From Dissulfurispira thermophila (lineage in GTDB: Bacteria > Nitrospirota > Thermodesulfovibrionia > Thermodesulfovibrionales > Dissulfurispiraceae), in NCBI RefSeq assembly GCF_014701235.1, contig NZ_AP022873.1:434001-498000 (forward strand): a DNA stretch of 64,000 nt, written 5' to 3'. This document shows, piece by piece, positions 55,112 through 63,863 of the stretch. The number at the start of each line of letters is the position of its first letter. The first letter of the stretch is position 1. Both the position numbers and the translations under genes were made by a program. The notes beneath the pieces are model-generated. The model did not search any database, was not told where the DNA came from, and saw only the letters and a list, made by a program, of their open reading frames with translations.

Positions 55112-57727
55112 TTAGAGTAAATTTTTTGTTAATTTCTTTACAAACTCTATCTCTTCGTCTTTTGTATGCAGCCTATTTATTAATTTTTCATCAAGGATTT
55201 TTTTAAATATTCTTGAATACTCAGGACCTGGAGATATTCCAAGAGCCTTTAAATCATCACCTTTGAGTTCAGGTCTTATGCCCCTCAATTTTACAAGAAA
55301 ATGGGATATTGCCTTTTTCTTTTCGCTATCATTAGTTAATGCCATGCTGAAGAGTATGAACTCTATGTCATGCCCCTCAAGCATGTGATATATTTCTATG
55401 GGATTGTCAGGCTTGAGTCCCCTTAATATGTTTTTTGCAGCATTCAATCCGTTTAATATCTTATTTTTCAGCCTTGATGTAACAGAAAGTCTGTTAAGGG
55501 CGACTTCTCTTTCTTCTTTGTTCAATTTGTATAAGAGTGCCATGATATAGAGCATGCCTTTGTCATATTTTTCATTTAGAAAGAGCAGTTCAAACCATGT
55601 GATTGTGTCATGCACAGATTGTAAGAGTGATTCCAGTTCAGGAGAAAAAGAGATTTTCGGGTGTATGACTTTCAGGAGTTCATAATCTCCAAGCCTCTTT
55701 AATGCCTTTACTGGATTTGTTTCATCAAAAGTCAGCATTAATTCATCATAAAGCCTCGTGCCAGAGAGTTTTTCAAATATATTCATTCTGATGGCTGATC
55801 TTATGAGATTCTCTGTATGCCTGGTTAATTTAAAACCAAACCTCTCTGAAAATCTTATAGCCCTGAATGCCCTTGTTGGATCTTCTATAAAGCTGAGATT
55901 ATGAAGTACTCTTATGACCTTATCTTTTAAATCTCTCTGCCCGCCAAAGAAGTCTATTAAAAGACCGAAGTCTTTTTTATTTAGTTTTACTGCAAGTGTG
56001 TTGATGGTGAAGTCGCGTCTGTAAAGGTCTTTTTTTATAGATGACATTTCTACTTTTGGCAGTGCAGCAGGTGATTCATAATACTCTGTTCTTGCTGTTG
56101 CAATGTCGAGCTTGAAATCTTTTTTTATTACTTGTGCTGTGCCAAATCTTTCATGGGTTGTTACTTTTGCGCCTATCTCCTCTCCAAGTTTCTTTGCAAA
56201 GGCAATGGCGTCACCCTCGATAACTATGTCAATATCAAGATTTTCTTCACCCCTTAAAATATCCCTTACACAGCCGCCAACAAGGTATGCACCAAATTTG
56301 AATTCATCTGCAACTGCACCAGCTATTTTCAGAAATTCGTATAAATGTGAGGGTAGTTTATCTTTTAACATCCCTGATATATTCCTTCCCAGACCAAGTA
56401 CAGAGTCTCCTACAACCTCTTTTGCAGAGACCCTACTCTTTCTCAAGAAGTCCTCATAAAGTGCCCTTAATATATCTGTTCTTGTGATCGCACCGATTAT
56501 CTTATCTTTGTCAAGCACAGGCACAAACCTTTGATTTTGTTCTATCATAGATGTCTCCACATCAGATACAGGGGTATCAGCAGAGACAGTGATGACGTCA
56601 GTAGTGGCAAAATCTATGCATTTGCTTTTGCCAAATCCATGAAAAAGTGCCTTTTCAACTACCTCTCTTGTCAGAATGCCAACATATTTGTCTTTTTTGA
56701 CAACAGGAAGGACATTAACCCCATATCTTGTCATCATATCCTCAGCTTCTTTTACTTTGCTGTTATATTGGATAACAATGACAGGCGTTGTCATAACATC
56801 TCTGACGGACTTTAATGGTCTTACATGTTTATTGAGGGATGCTATAAGTCTCTCTTCGATGATTTCAAACGGTATGTCTTTTATGGTTGCAGATGCAGCA
56901 GTGCTGTGCCCTCCGCCTCCGAATTCAGCTAATACCTGTGACACATCTAATTCTGCTACCTTGCTCCTTGCCACTATGAGAATTTTATCAGCCATGCCTA
57001 TCAAAAGCACAATGGCATCTGTGTCTTCCATATCCATAATTTTATGAGCAAGATGCGCTACATCTCCAAATCCATCCATTGTTGCCTTTCCTATTTTTAT
57101 TCGCACACTATGAATTACAATTTCCCTTAGAGATTGCATTAGGTCATTGAGTAAGGTAAACTCCTCTCTGCTTAATTCTATCTTCAAAAAATCCGAGACA
57201 ATATTGAGATTTGCCCCTCTCTTTAGTAGATATGAAGCTGCCATTAAGTCTCTTGGTGTTGTTGATGCATAGGTCAGAGAGCCGGTCTCTTCATATATGC
57301 CCAGACAAAGCAAGGTGGCATCTAATGGTGTTAAGATGATTTTTTTCTTTTGAATAATCTCTGTAAATATGGTTGATACTGCACCCACATGCTCTATGAC
57401 CTCCAGCTCTCCCCTGATGTCTGAGTTTTTGATAGGGTGGTGGTCATAAATATGTATCTTTATGTCTGATTTTGTGAGTAGTTCTTTAATCTGTCCTATT
57501 CTGTCGGGATGTTTTGTGTCAACTAATATGAGCCTTTTTACATTTCCTATGTCTATGTCTTTGAGCTTTTTAATCTCAACTGGATGGAATGCATCAACAA
57601 AATCCCTTACCTTTTTTTCGAGGGAGCCAGGAAATACAATCACTGCATCAGGATATATTTTCTTGGCACCTATTGCAGATGCAAGGGCATCAAAATCAGC
57701 ATTTATGTGTGAAGTGATTATGTCCAT
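55112..57727 (-). CDS. DHH phosphoesterase-CBS-tRNA nucleotidyltransferase fusion
   Basis: 871 aa. Residues 1-300 are a DHH/DHHA1 phosphoesterase (DHH at 95-97, FGGGGHSTAAS). About 305-430 hold two CBS domains (VRDVMTTPVIVIQYNSKV and DVITVSADTPVSDVETSMIE). From about 480 a poly(A)-polymerase/tRNA nucleotidyltransferase head follows (YLVGGCVRDILRG, LDIDIVIEGD, RRDFTINTLAV) with its RNA-binding tail. Family members add A or CCA to tRNA 3' ends. A-adding is likely if a separate CC-adding enzyme exists. Predicted leaderless start. Confidence 0.9.
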   Translation of the reverse strand: MDIITSHINADFDALASAIGAKKIYPDAVIVFPGSLEKKVRDFVDAFHPVEIKKLKDIDIGNVKRLILVDTKHPDRIGQIKELLTKSDIKIHIYDHHPIKNSDIRGELEVIEHVGAVSTIFTEIIQKKKIILTPLDATLLCLGIYEETGSLTYASTTPRDLMAASYLLKRGANLNIVSDFLKIELSREEFTLLNDLMQSLREIVIHSVRIKIGKATMDGFGDVAHLAHKIMDMEDTDAIVLLIGMADKILIVARSKVAELDVSQVLAEFGGGGHSTAASATIKDIPFEIIEERLIASLNKHVRPLKSVRDVMTTPVIVIQYNSKVKEAEDMMTRYGVNVLPVVKKDKYVGILTREVVEKALFHGFGKSKCIDFATTDVITVSADTPVSDVETSMIEQNQRFVPVLDKDKIIGAITRTDILRALYEDFLRKSRVSAKEVVGDSVLGLGRNISGMLKDKLPSHLYEFLKIAGAVADEFKFGAYLVGGCVRDILRGEENLDIDIVIEGDAIAFAKKLGEEIGAKVTTHERFGTAQVIKKDFKLDIATARTEYYESPAALPKVEMSSIKKDLYRRDFTINTLAVKLNKKDFGLLIDFFGGQRDLKDKVIRVLHNLSFIEDPTRAFRAIRFSERFGFKLTRHTENLIRSAIRMNIFEKLSGTRLYDELMLTFDETNPVKALKRLGDYELLKVIHPKISFSPELESLLQSVHDTITWFELLFLNEKYDKGMLYIMALLYKLNKEEREVALNRLSVTSRLKNKILNGLNAAKNILRGLKPDNPIEIYHMLEGHDIEFILFSMALTNDSEKKKAISHFLVKLRGIRPELKGDDLKALGISPGPEYSRIFKKILDEKLINRLHTKDEEIEFVKKLTKNLL

Positions 57728-57733
57728 AAGAGT

Positions 57734-57742
57734 AGAATACCA
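57734..57742 (-). promoter_or_regulatory. Extended -10 before the tRNA nucleotidyltransferase ATG (leaderless candidate)
   Basis: Minus strand TGGTATTCT, then ACTCTT and the ATG at 57727. A TTGGTT 17 nt further upstream could be the -35. No Shine-Dalgarno. Confidence 0.45.
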
Positions 57743-57824
57743 TAGTTTGACAACTAACCAACCAAAATTTTAAAATGAGAGGCAGTGTTTTTAAAAGACA
57801 GGCTTATAAAAGAGGATATTAATT

Positions 57825-58934
57825 ATGTGCAGACTGGCTGCGATTACTTCGAAGGATTATATCTCATCAATAGAGCCTATCCTTGCCCTCGAGACGATGA
57901 AGGAAGGTCATGATGGTTCAGGTCTTGGTCTTACGTTGAAAAATCTTGGTGGAGAGTTCGAGAAATTAAAGAAATATCCGATACTTTCAGGCATCTGCTC
58001 AAAATCAGGCAAAAAGACCTTAGATGACTTCATGAAAAAACAAGGCTTTAAGCTAAGGCATGAATGGACACCAAAGATAAAGCCGGTAAAAGGTATAGTT
58101 GCAAGGGATTATTATTTTGCAAGGGCGTATGATTACCCAGTCTCTTATAAAGATAAATCAATGAGTGAAAAAGAAGACTTACTTATGAAGACCCGTATTG
58201 CCTTAAGAAAGATGGGGGAGCATGATGAGTCTATATTCGCATTTTCTTTTTATCCTGATGTCATCACACTGAAAGAGGTTGGAGATCCGCTTGAGGTCGC
58301 AGAGTTCTTTGGGCTTGACAGAGATGGATTAAAGGCAAAGGTAATATTTGCTCAGGGCAGGCAAAACACAAACTATGCAATATACCTGTATGCATGTCAT
58401 CCATTTTTTATTCAGGGATATTGCTCAATGACAAATGGCGAAAATACTGCATTTGTGCCGATAAGGGAATTTCTGATGAGCAGGGGATTTCCTGGCTACA
58501 TTGGTTATAACAGTGATAGTGAAGTCTTCACACATATTCTTCATTACACAGTAAGGCAGTTGAAGTTTCCGCTTACATATTATAAGGATGTTATTACACC
58601 ATTGAAGGTGGCAGAAATCCAGCAGAGGGATGATAGCGAGGCATTAAGACTCATTAAACAGTCATTAAGACCACTATGCATAGATGGTCCAAACATGGTG
58701 ATAGGATTTACTCCTGATGGAACATGCTTTATGGTTCAGGACTCAAAGAAACTGAGGCCTGGTGTTGTAGGAGGAGTAAAAGGCAAGTATGCATTGATGT
58801 CAGAGGAATGTGGAGTTGATAAGATTATTCCAAAAAGAGACAGGAGCAAGGACATATTCCCGATGAAATATGACATGGTAATCATCTCGCCCGATGCACA
58901 GGAGGTCAAGGTATGGAACCAGCTTCAGGGATAA
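57825..58934 (+). CDS. Glutamate synthase glutaminase subunit (class II amidotransferase, archaeal-type)
   Basis: 369 aa. Begins MCRLAAITS, so Cys2 becomes the N-terminal nucleophile after Met removal, as in Ntn amidotransferases. It would release ammonia from glutamine for the FMN subunit encoded next. This stand-alone domain is the split form known from archaea and anaerobic bacteria. AGAGGA precedes the ATG. It overlaps the next gene by 22 nt. Confidence 0.88.
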   Translation: MCRLAAITSKDYISSIEPILALETMKEGHDGSGLGLTLKNLGGEFEKLKKYPILSGICSKSGKKTLDDFMKKQGFKLRHEWTPKIKPVKGIVARDYYFARAYDYPVSYKDKSMSEKEDLLMKTRIALRKMGEHDESIFAFSFYPDVITLKEVGDPLEVAEFFGLDRDGLKAKVIFAQGRQNTNYAIYLYACHPFFIQGYCSMTNGENTAFVPIREFLMSRGFPGYIGYNSDSEVFTHILHYTVRQLKFPLTYYKDVITPLKVAEIQQRDDSEALRLIKQSLRPLCIDGPNMVIGFTPDGTCFMVQDSKKLRPGVVGGVKGKYALMSEECGVDKIIPKRDRSKDIFPMKYDMVIISPDAQEVKVWNQLQG

Positions 58935-60577
58935 GATTAGACCATAATCACAGGCTCTCATTAAAGGAGTTTCCATATATAATTCGTTGGAGGGATGACA
59001 GGTGCAAGAGGTGCGGCAGATGCACTGCTGTATGCCCTGTGAAGGCAATAGAGCCGACAGTAAAGGTCCAGAGGGTTGTAAAGTCAGAAGGTTCTGTCCC
59101 CACACCAGTTGCAGTGAGGAGCGTTACGCATGTTGTTGAGCAGGTTACAGATATGGAAAGATATTGCACAGGTTGTGGGACATGCACACTGGTCTGCCCA
59201 AATGAGGCAATAGAGCCTGAGTTTAATCCACAACACAAATTCCTCCATTATAAAAACAAAGGTGGAGATGGATATAAAAGGGGTGGCAGAAGAAATGACC
59301 CATCAATTTCAACACTTGATAGGCTTAAATTCACAAGGATTTCTATGCTTACAGACCCAGCACTCGATGCTGGAAGGCATGAGTTCAGGGTGAGGTCTTA
59401 TATTGGGAGGATTTTACCTCCTGAGGAGCTGCCCTTGAAATTAGTGAATGGCAAACTTGTCGTTGATAAGCAAAGCGCTTTCATACCACCAGTGAGGGAG
59501 ATATTCCCAATAATGATTGGGAGTATGTCTGTTGGTGCCTTGTCTCCTCCAATGTGGGAGGGGCTTGCAATGGGTGTGGCATATCTCAATGAGGTAGAAG
59601 GGATGCCAGTTGTCATGTGCTCAGGAGAGGGTGGCATGCCGCCGAGGCTTTTAAAGTCAAAATATCTGAAGTACTTTATTATTCAGATTGCATCTGGTTA
59701 CTTTGGATGGGATGAGATAATACATGCAATTCCTCATATGGTTGAAGACCCAGCAGCTATAGAGATTAAGTATGGGCAGGGTGCAAAACCAGGAGACGGT
59801 GGATTGTTGATGGCTCAGAAGGTATTAAAGCTTATTGCAAAGATAAGGGGAGTGCCTCAATTTGTTGATTTAGCATCACCTCCAACGCACCAGACAAAAT
59901 ACTCAATAGAAGAGGCAGTTGCAAAGATGATACAGTCTATGTCTATGGCATTTGGATTTAGGGTGCCTGTGTATCCGAAGATCTCAGGCACAAAGACAGC
60001 AAGGGCTGTCTTGAATAATCTCGCAAGAAACCCTTATGCAGCAGCCTTGAGCATAGATGGTGAGGATGGAGGCACTGGAGCTGCATATAATGTGTCTATG
60101 GACAAGATGGGGCATCCAATAGCATCAAATTTGAGGGAGTGCTATCTTGACCTCGTAAAACAGGGCAAGCAGAATGAACTCCCGTTGATTGCAGCCGGAG
60201 GCATCGGAAAAAGGGGAAACCTTGCTGCAAATGCAGCAGCATTAATAATGCTTGGTGCATCTGCAGTTGCTATCGGAAAATACATTATGCAGGCAGCAGC
60301 AGACTGCTTTGGAGATGAATACAATAGGTGCAATCTCTGTAACACTGGTAAATGCCCAAGAGGCATAACAACACAGGACCCAAAGCTTTACAGAAGGCTT
60401 GATTCCGATAAGGTTGCAGAGAGGGTTGTAGAGGTGTTTAAGGCAGCAGATGTAGAATTGAGAAAGATTTTTGCACCTATGGGAAGAAGCACAGAGCTTC
60501 CTATAGGCATGTCTGATGGATTGAGTATAGATGATCCAGCAATGGCAGAGAGGTTGGGAATAAGCTATGCGTGCTAA
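58913..60577 (+). CDS. Glutamate synthase FMN subunit with N-terminal ferredoxin domain
   Basis: 554 aa. Two 4Fe-4S sets near the N terminus (C31-C34-C37-C41 and C85-C88-C91-C95) precede the alphaGOGAT FMN barrel (KPGDGGLLMAQKVLKLIAKI, SIDGEDGGTGAAY, AAGGIGKRGNLAANAAALI). CNLCNTGKCPRGI is the cluster-binding segment. It makes glutamate from 2-oxoglutarate and ammonia delivered by the first subunit. Confidence 0.9.
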   Translation: MEPASGIRLDHNHRLSLKEFPYIIRWRDDRCKRCGRCTAVCPVKAIEPTVKVQRVVKSEGSVPTPVAVRSVTHVVEQVTDMERYCTGCGTCTLVCPNEAIEPEFNPQHKFLHYKNKGGDGYKRGGRRNDPSISTLDRLKFTRISMLTDPALDAGRHEFRVRSYIGRILPPEELPLKLVNGKLVVDKQSAFIPPVREIFPIMIGSMSVGALSPPMWEGLAMGVAYLNEVEGMPVVMCSGEGGMPPRLLKSKYLKYFIIQIASGYFGWDEIIHAIPHMVEDPAAIEIKYGQGAKPGDGGLLMAQKVLKLIAKIRGVPQFVDLASPPTHQTKYSIEEAVAKMIQSMSMAFGFRVPVYPKISGTKTARAVLNNLARNPYAAALSIDGEDGGTGAAYNVSMDKMGHPIASNLRECYLDLVKQGKQNELPLIAAGGIGKRGNLAANAAALIMLGASAVAIGKYIMQAAADCFGDEYNRCNLCNTGKCPRGITTQDPKLYRRLDSDKVAERVVEVFKAADVELRKIFAPMGRSTELPIGMSDGLSIDDPAMAERLGISYAC

Positions 60578-63008
60578 AAGACAGAAGACTGATAAAAGAC
60601 AGGTTAAGGTTAAGGTTGAGAAAAAGGGCAGGGTTTCTTCGTCAGCCTTTAGCCTTCAGCCTTCAGTCTGTCTTCAGATAAACGGAAGGAGTGCTGTCAT
60701 TAAAGGCAATGTAAATGGCAAAAGAGTGCCCTCGAGGATACTCGAAGAGTATATACAGCAGGCTGTCTCTGAAGGTGCAAGGGAATTGCATATAATAGCT
60801 GATGGGCAGCACGGCATCGGAGGTCGCATATGGCCAAGAGGCGAGACCATAAAGATAACAGTTGAGGGTCCTATTGGGCAGAGACTCGGAAGCATGGGGA
60901 TGTTTGGCACAGAAATAGTAGTTAAAAACAGTGTTTCTGATGATGTGGGATGGCTCAATTGTGGTGCAAAGATAACTGTATTGGGTGATGCAACAAATGG
61001 TGCATGGAATGCTGCTGCACAGGGAATACTTTATGTGCAAGGAAGTGGTGGGGCAAGATGTGATACCATGACAAAGCATAATCCAAGATTTGACCCCCCT
61101 CAATCATGGTATTTCAGGGATGTTGGGGATTCTTTTGCAGAATTTAAGGCAGGTGGAATTGCAGTTGTATGTGGTGTGAATCCTCGAAATCCAAAGAATA
61201 TACTTGGTTATCGTCCATGCGTGGGAATGGTCGGAGGGACAATATATTTCAGGGGACAGATTCAGGGATACAGTGAGAGAGATGTAAAGTTGCTTGACCT
61301 TACTGAACAAGACTATCAATGGCTTAAGGCAAATATGAAGCCATATCTTGAGGCTATTGACAGGATGGAGTATTATGACGAACTCACAAAATCACCTGAT
61401 GCATGGAAGAAGCTGATCGCATATACACCTCAAGAAAAAAGGGCAAGGAAGTGGTTTAAGATGTCAACCACAGAATTCAGAAAGAATATGTGGGAGAAAG
61501 AGGTGGGCGAGGGAGGTATATTTGCAGAATATCTTGACCACGAACTTACACTACTGCCATATATAACAACAGGAAAAGACAGAAGAAATAAGCCTATATG
61601 GGCAAATGAGAAATATGCACCCCCATGTGCATATGCATGCCCTACACACATACCATCACATAAGAGGGCATCTTTGATAAGACAAGGTAAGCTCCAAGAG
61701 GCACTCGAACTCGTGCTCCAATATAGCCCATTGCCAGCAACAGTCTGTGGAGAGATATGTCCTAATCTCTGTATGCAGGCATGCACAAGGGCACAGTTTG
61801 ATAAGCCTCTTGACATAGATAGATTGGGGAGCCTTGCACTTGGGTTGCCAGCTCCAAAAAAGGCAGAACCAACAGGGCATACAATAGCAATAATCGGCGG
61901 AGGTCCGGCTGGGATGAGTGCTGCATGGCAGCTTGCACTAAAAGGGCATACAGTTGATATTTATGAGGCAGGTGATAAATTAGGCGGTAAGATAGAGCAA
62001 TGCATTCCGAGGGAAAGGCTGCCACATGATATATTGGAAAGAGAGATCGCAAGATTTAAAGGACTTGGAATTAATGTTCATCTCAATACAAAGGTAAATA
62101 GAGAGAAATTTGATGAGATATACAAAGACCATGAGGTTGTTATAATTGCTATAGGTGCACATAAACCAAGAAGGATAACATTCCCGGGTTATGAAGATGC
62201 AGTTACAGCATATGATTTTCTGAAAGACATTAATGCAGGGAAACACCCTGATCTCAAGGGCAAGAAAGTTGTGGTTATTGGTGCAGGAAATGTTGCAATG
62301 GATGTCTGCTCAGAGGCATTTAATTATGGTGCTGCATCAGTAACAGCTATTGATATTCAGAAACCCGCTGCATTTGGTGTAGAGATGGAGATAGCTAAGT
62401 CAAAAGGGACGCAGATTATATGGCCTAAGATAACAGAGAGATATGATAAAAATGAAAAGAAACTATATTTCAAAGATGGCACATCATTAGATGCTGATTT
62501 TGTTGTGATTGCTATAGGAGATATGCCTGAGATAGATTTTCTGCCGCCAAGCATACATACAGAAAGGGGCTGGATTACGGTTAATGAAAATTACCAGACC
62601 TCTGATGTGAAGGTCTTTGCAATAGGGGATGTCACAGGTCTTGGTCTTGTGACACATGCCATAGGACATGGAAGGGTTGCAGCAGAAAATATACACTATC
62701 TTATCAGTCATGCACCACGACAACCTGAAGTCAAGCAGGTTATTCCTTATGAGAGGATAAAGACCGAGTATTATGATGTATGCCGTGGGGATTTACCAAT
62801 AGAGCAAGAAGCAAACAGGTGCATGTCATGCGCAACATGCAGAGACTGCCATATGTGTGAGGCAACATGCTACTGGGGAGCAATAAGCAGAATCGAACAT
62901 AGCGATGGCTCATATGAGTATGTTGTAGATGATGATAAATGCATAGGATGTGGATTCTGTGCTGGTATATGCCCATGCGGTGTCTGGGAGATGGTAGAGA
63001 ATATATAG
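60567..63008 (+). CDS. Fused GXGXG domain + NADPH-dependent glutamate synthase small subunit + ferredoxin tail
   Basis: 813 aa. Residues about 37-290 are the GXGXG (GltB domain 3) helix. About 350-430 hold the GltD iron-sulfur domain (CAYACPTHIPSH, CGEICPNLCMQACTR). From about 445, FAD (IAIIGGGPAGMSAAW) and NADPH (VVVIGAGNVAMD) sites follow. The C terminus has 4Fe-4S motifs ending CIGCGFCAGICPCG. The first ~35 residues (RQKTDKRQVKVKVEKKGRVS...) are encoded by dispersed repeats and look foreign. It overlaps the previous gene by 11 nt. Confidence 0.88.
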   Translation: MRAKRQKTDKRQVKVKVEKKGRVSSSAFSLQPSVCLQINGRSAVIKGNVNGKRVPSRILEEYIQQAVSEGARELHIIADGQHGIGGRIWPRGETIKITVEGPIGQRLGSMGMFGTEIVVKNSVSDDVGWLNCGAKITVLGDATNGAWNAAAQGILYVQGSGGARCDTMTKHNPRFDPPQSWYFRDVGDSFAEFKAGGIAVVCGVNPRNPKNILGYRPCVGMVGGTIYFRGQIQGYSERDVKLLDLTEQDYQWLKANMKPYLEAIDRMEYYDELTKSPDAWKKLIAYTPQEKRARKWFKMSTTEFRKNMWEKEVGEGGIFAEYLDHELTLLPYITTGKDRRNKPIWANEKYAPPCAYACPTHIPSHKRASLIRQGKLQEALELVLQYSPLPATVCGEICPNLCMQACTRAQFDKPLDIDRLGSLALGLPAPKKAEPTGHTIAIIGGGPAGMSAAWQLALKGHTVDIYEAGDKLGGKIEQCIPRERLPHDILEREIARFKGLGINVHLNTKVNREKFDEIYKDHEVVIIAIGAHKPRRITFPGYEDAVTAYDFLKDINAGKHPDLKGKKVVVIGAGNVAMDVCSEAFNYGAASVTAIDIQKPAAFGVEMEIAKSKGTQIIWPKITERYDKNEKKLYFKDGTSLDADFVVIAIGDMPEIDFLPPSIHTERGWITVNENYQTSDVKVFAIGDVTGLGLVTHAIGHGRVAAENIHYLISHAPRQPEVKQVIPYERIKTEYYDVCRGDLPIEQEANRCMSCATCRDCHMCEATCYWGAISRIEHSDGSYEYVVDDDKCIGCGFCAGICPCGVWEMVENI
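60642..60675. repeat. GGCTGAAG-family repeat in the start of the fused glutamate synthase gene
   Basis: CAGCCTTTAGCCTTCAGCCT followed by TCAGTCTGTCTTCAG, the reverse complement of the ogt repeat words. Just upstream, 60600-60622 carries AGGTTAAGGTTAAGGTTGAG, matching the arms of the 22633-22702 inverted repeat. Both are read in frame as the N terminus. Confidence 0.7.
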
Positions 63009-63086
63009 GATGAATATTAAATAGATGCATCTTACTACATTGCTACAAGACTACATCTGAAGGGGTCAATATCCGTAACAGTATCA

Positions 63087-63863
63087 CTAAGATTTGAATT
63101 TTGAAAAGTATTCATCTATTTCGGGTCTTAACTCTACTCCAACTCTTGCAAAACAATTAAGTAATTCTGAATAAGCACCTTTGCCACCCAGGAAATCCCA
63201 AAATTCTTCGGCAACCTTTAGTTCATTATCAAGGTCCAACATTCCCTTTAATGTCCACCTTTCATAAGGTTTTGGCTCATATGGATTATATGGAATAGCA
63301 ATATAGGAGTTGACTTCTGCATCAGGATACTGAAATAAAAATATCGCTATCCATTCTAATAATGTTCTCTTAAAATCCTTAAAATTGCTAATATTAGGTT
63401 TAGCTGTCTTTATGTCAAACAAATGAATACTTCCGTTATGATTTTTAACAAATAAATCTACCTTTACTGTTTTTAATCTATTAATCTTACCTTTTGTGCA
63501 AACCTTTCTTATCCTTTCAATCTCATCTCTTTTGTTTGGGTTACTACCAACTGTTAGTTCATTCATAATGTGCTGAATTTCATTTTGAGCTTCTTCTGTT
63601 ATTTGATCACCTACTACATATTGTTTTTTTGCAATCGGAAATTTCAAGCTTGCCAATGTTTCTGCCACAGGTTCAAAAATAGAAGTGCCAAAAGTAGTAT
63701 TTAAAGAGTGTATAAAAGAAAACAGTGCCATTCGATCCCGACCGAGTAAACGATAATGAAAAGGCATGTTACTTGTTTCTGGCTTATATGTCAAAAATTT
63801 AATCCTTAGACTTTCTCTGATTGCACTTTCAACTTTTATTATTTGTTTCTTCGTAAGAGTCAT
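63087..63863 (-). CDS. TdeIII-type type II restriction endonuclease
   Basis: 258 aa. Similar throughout to the TdeIII restriction endonuclease family. VDLFVKNHNGSIHLFDIKT supplies a PD-(D/E)xK-like core (D...DIK). Its ATG directly follows the stop of the upstream methyltransferase, so the two form a restriction-modification operon. The site may be GGNCC-like as for TdeIII, by family inference only. A+T-rich codon use fits transfer. Confidence 0.8.
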   Translation of the reverse strand: MTLTKKQIIKVESAIRESLRIKFLTYKPETSNMPFHYRLLGRDRMALFSFIHSLNTTFGTSIFEPVAETLASLKFPIAKKQYVVGDQITEEAQNEIQHIMNELTVGSNPNKRDEIERIRKVCTKGKINRLKTVKVDLFVKNHNGSIHLFDIKTAKPNISNFKDFKRTLLEWIAIFLFQYPDAEVNSYIAIPYNPYEPKPYERWTLKGMLDLDNELKVAEEFWDFLGGKGAYSELLNCFARVGVELRPEIDEYFSKFKS

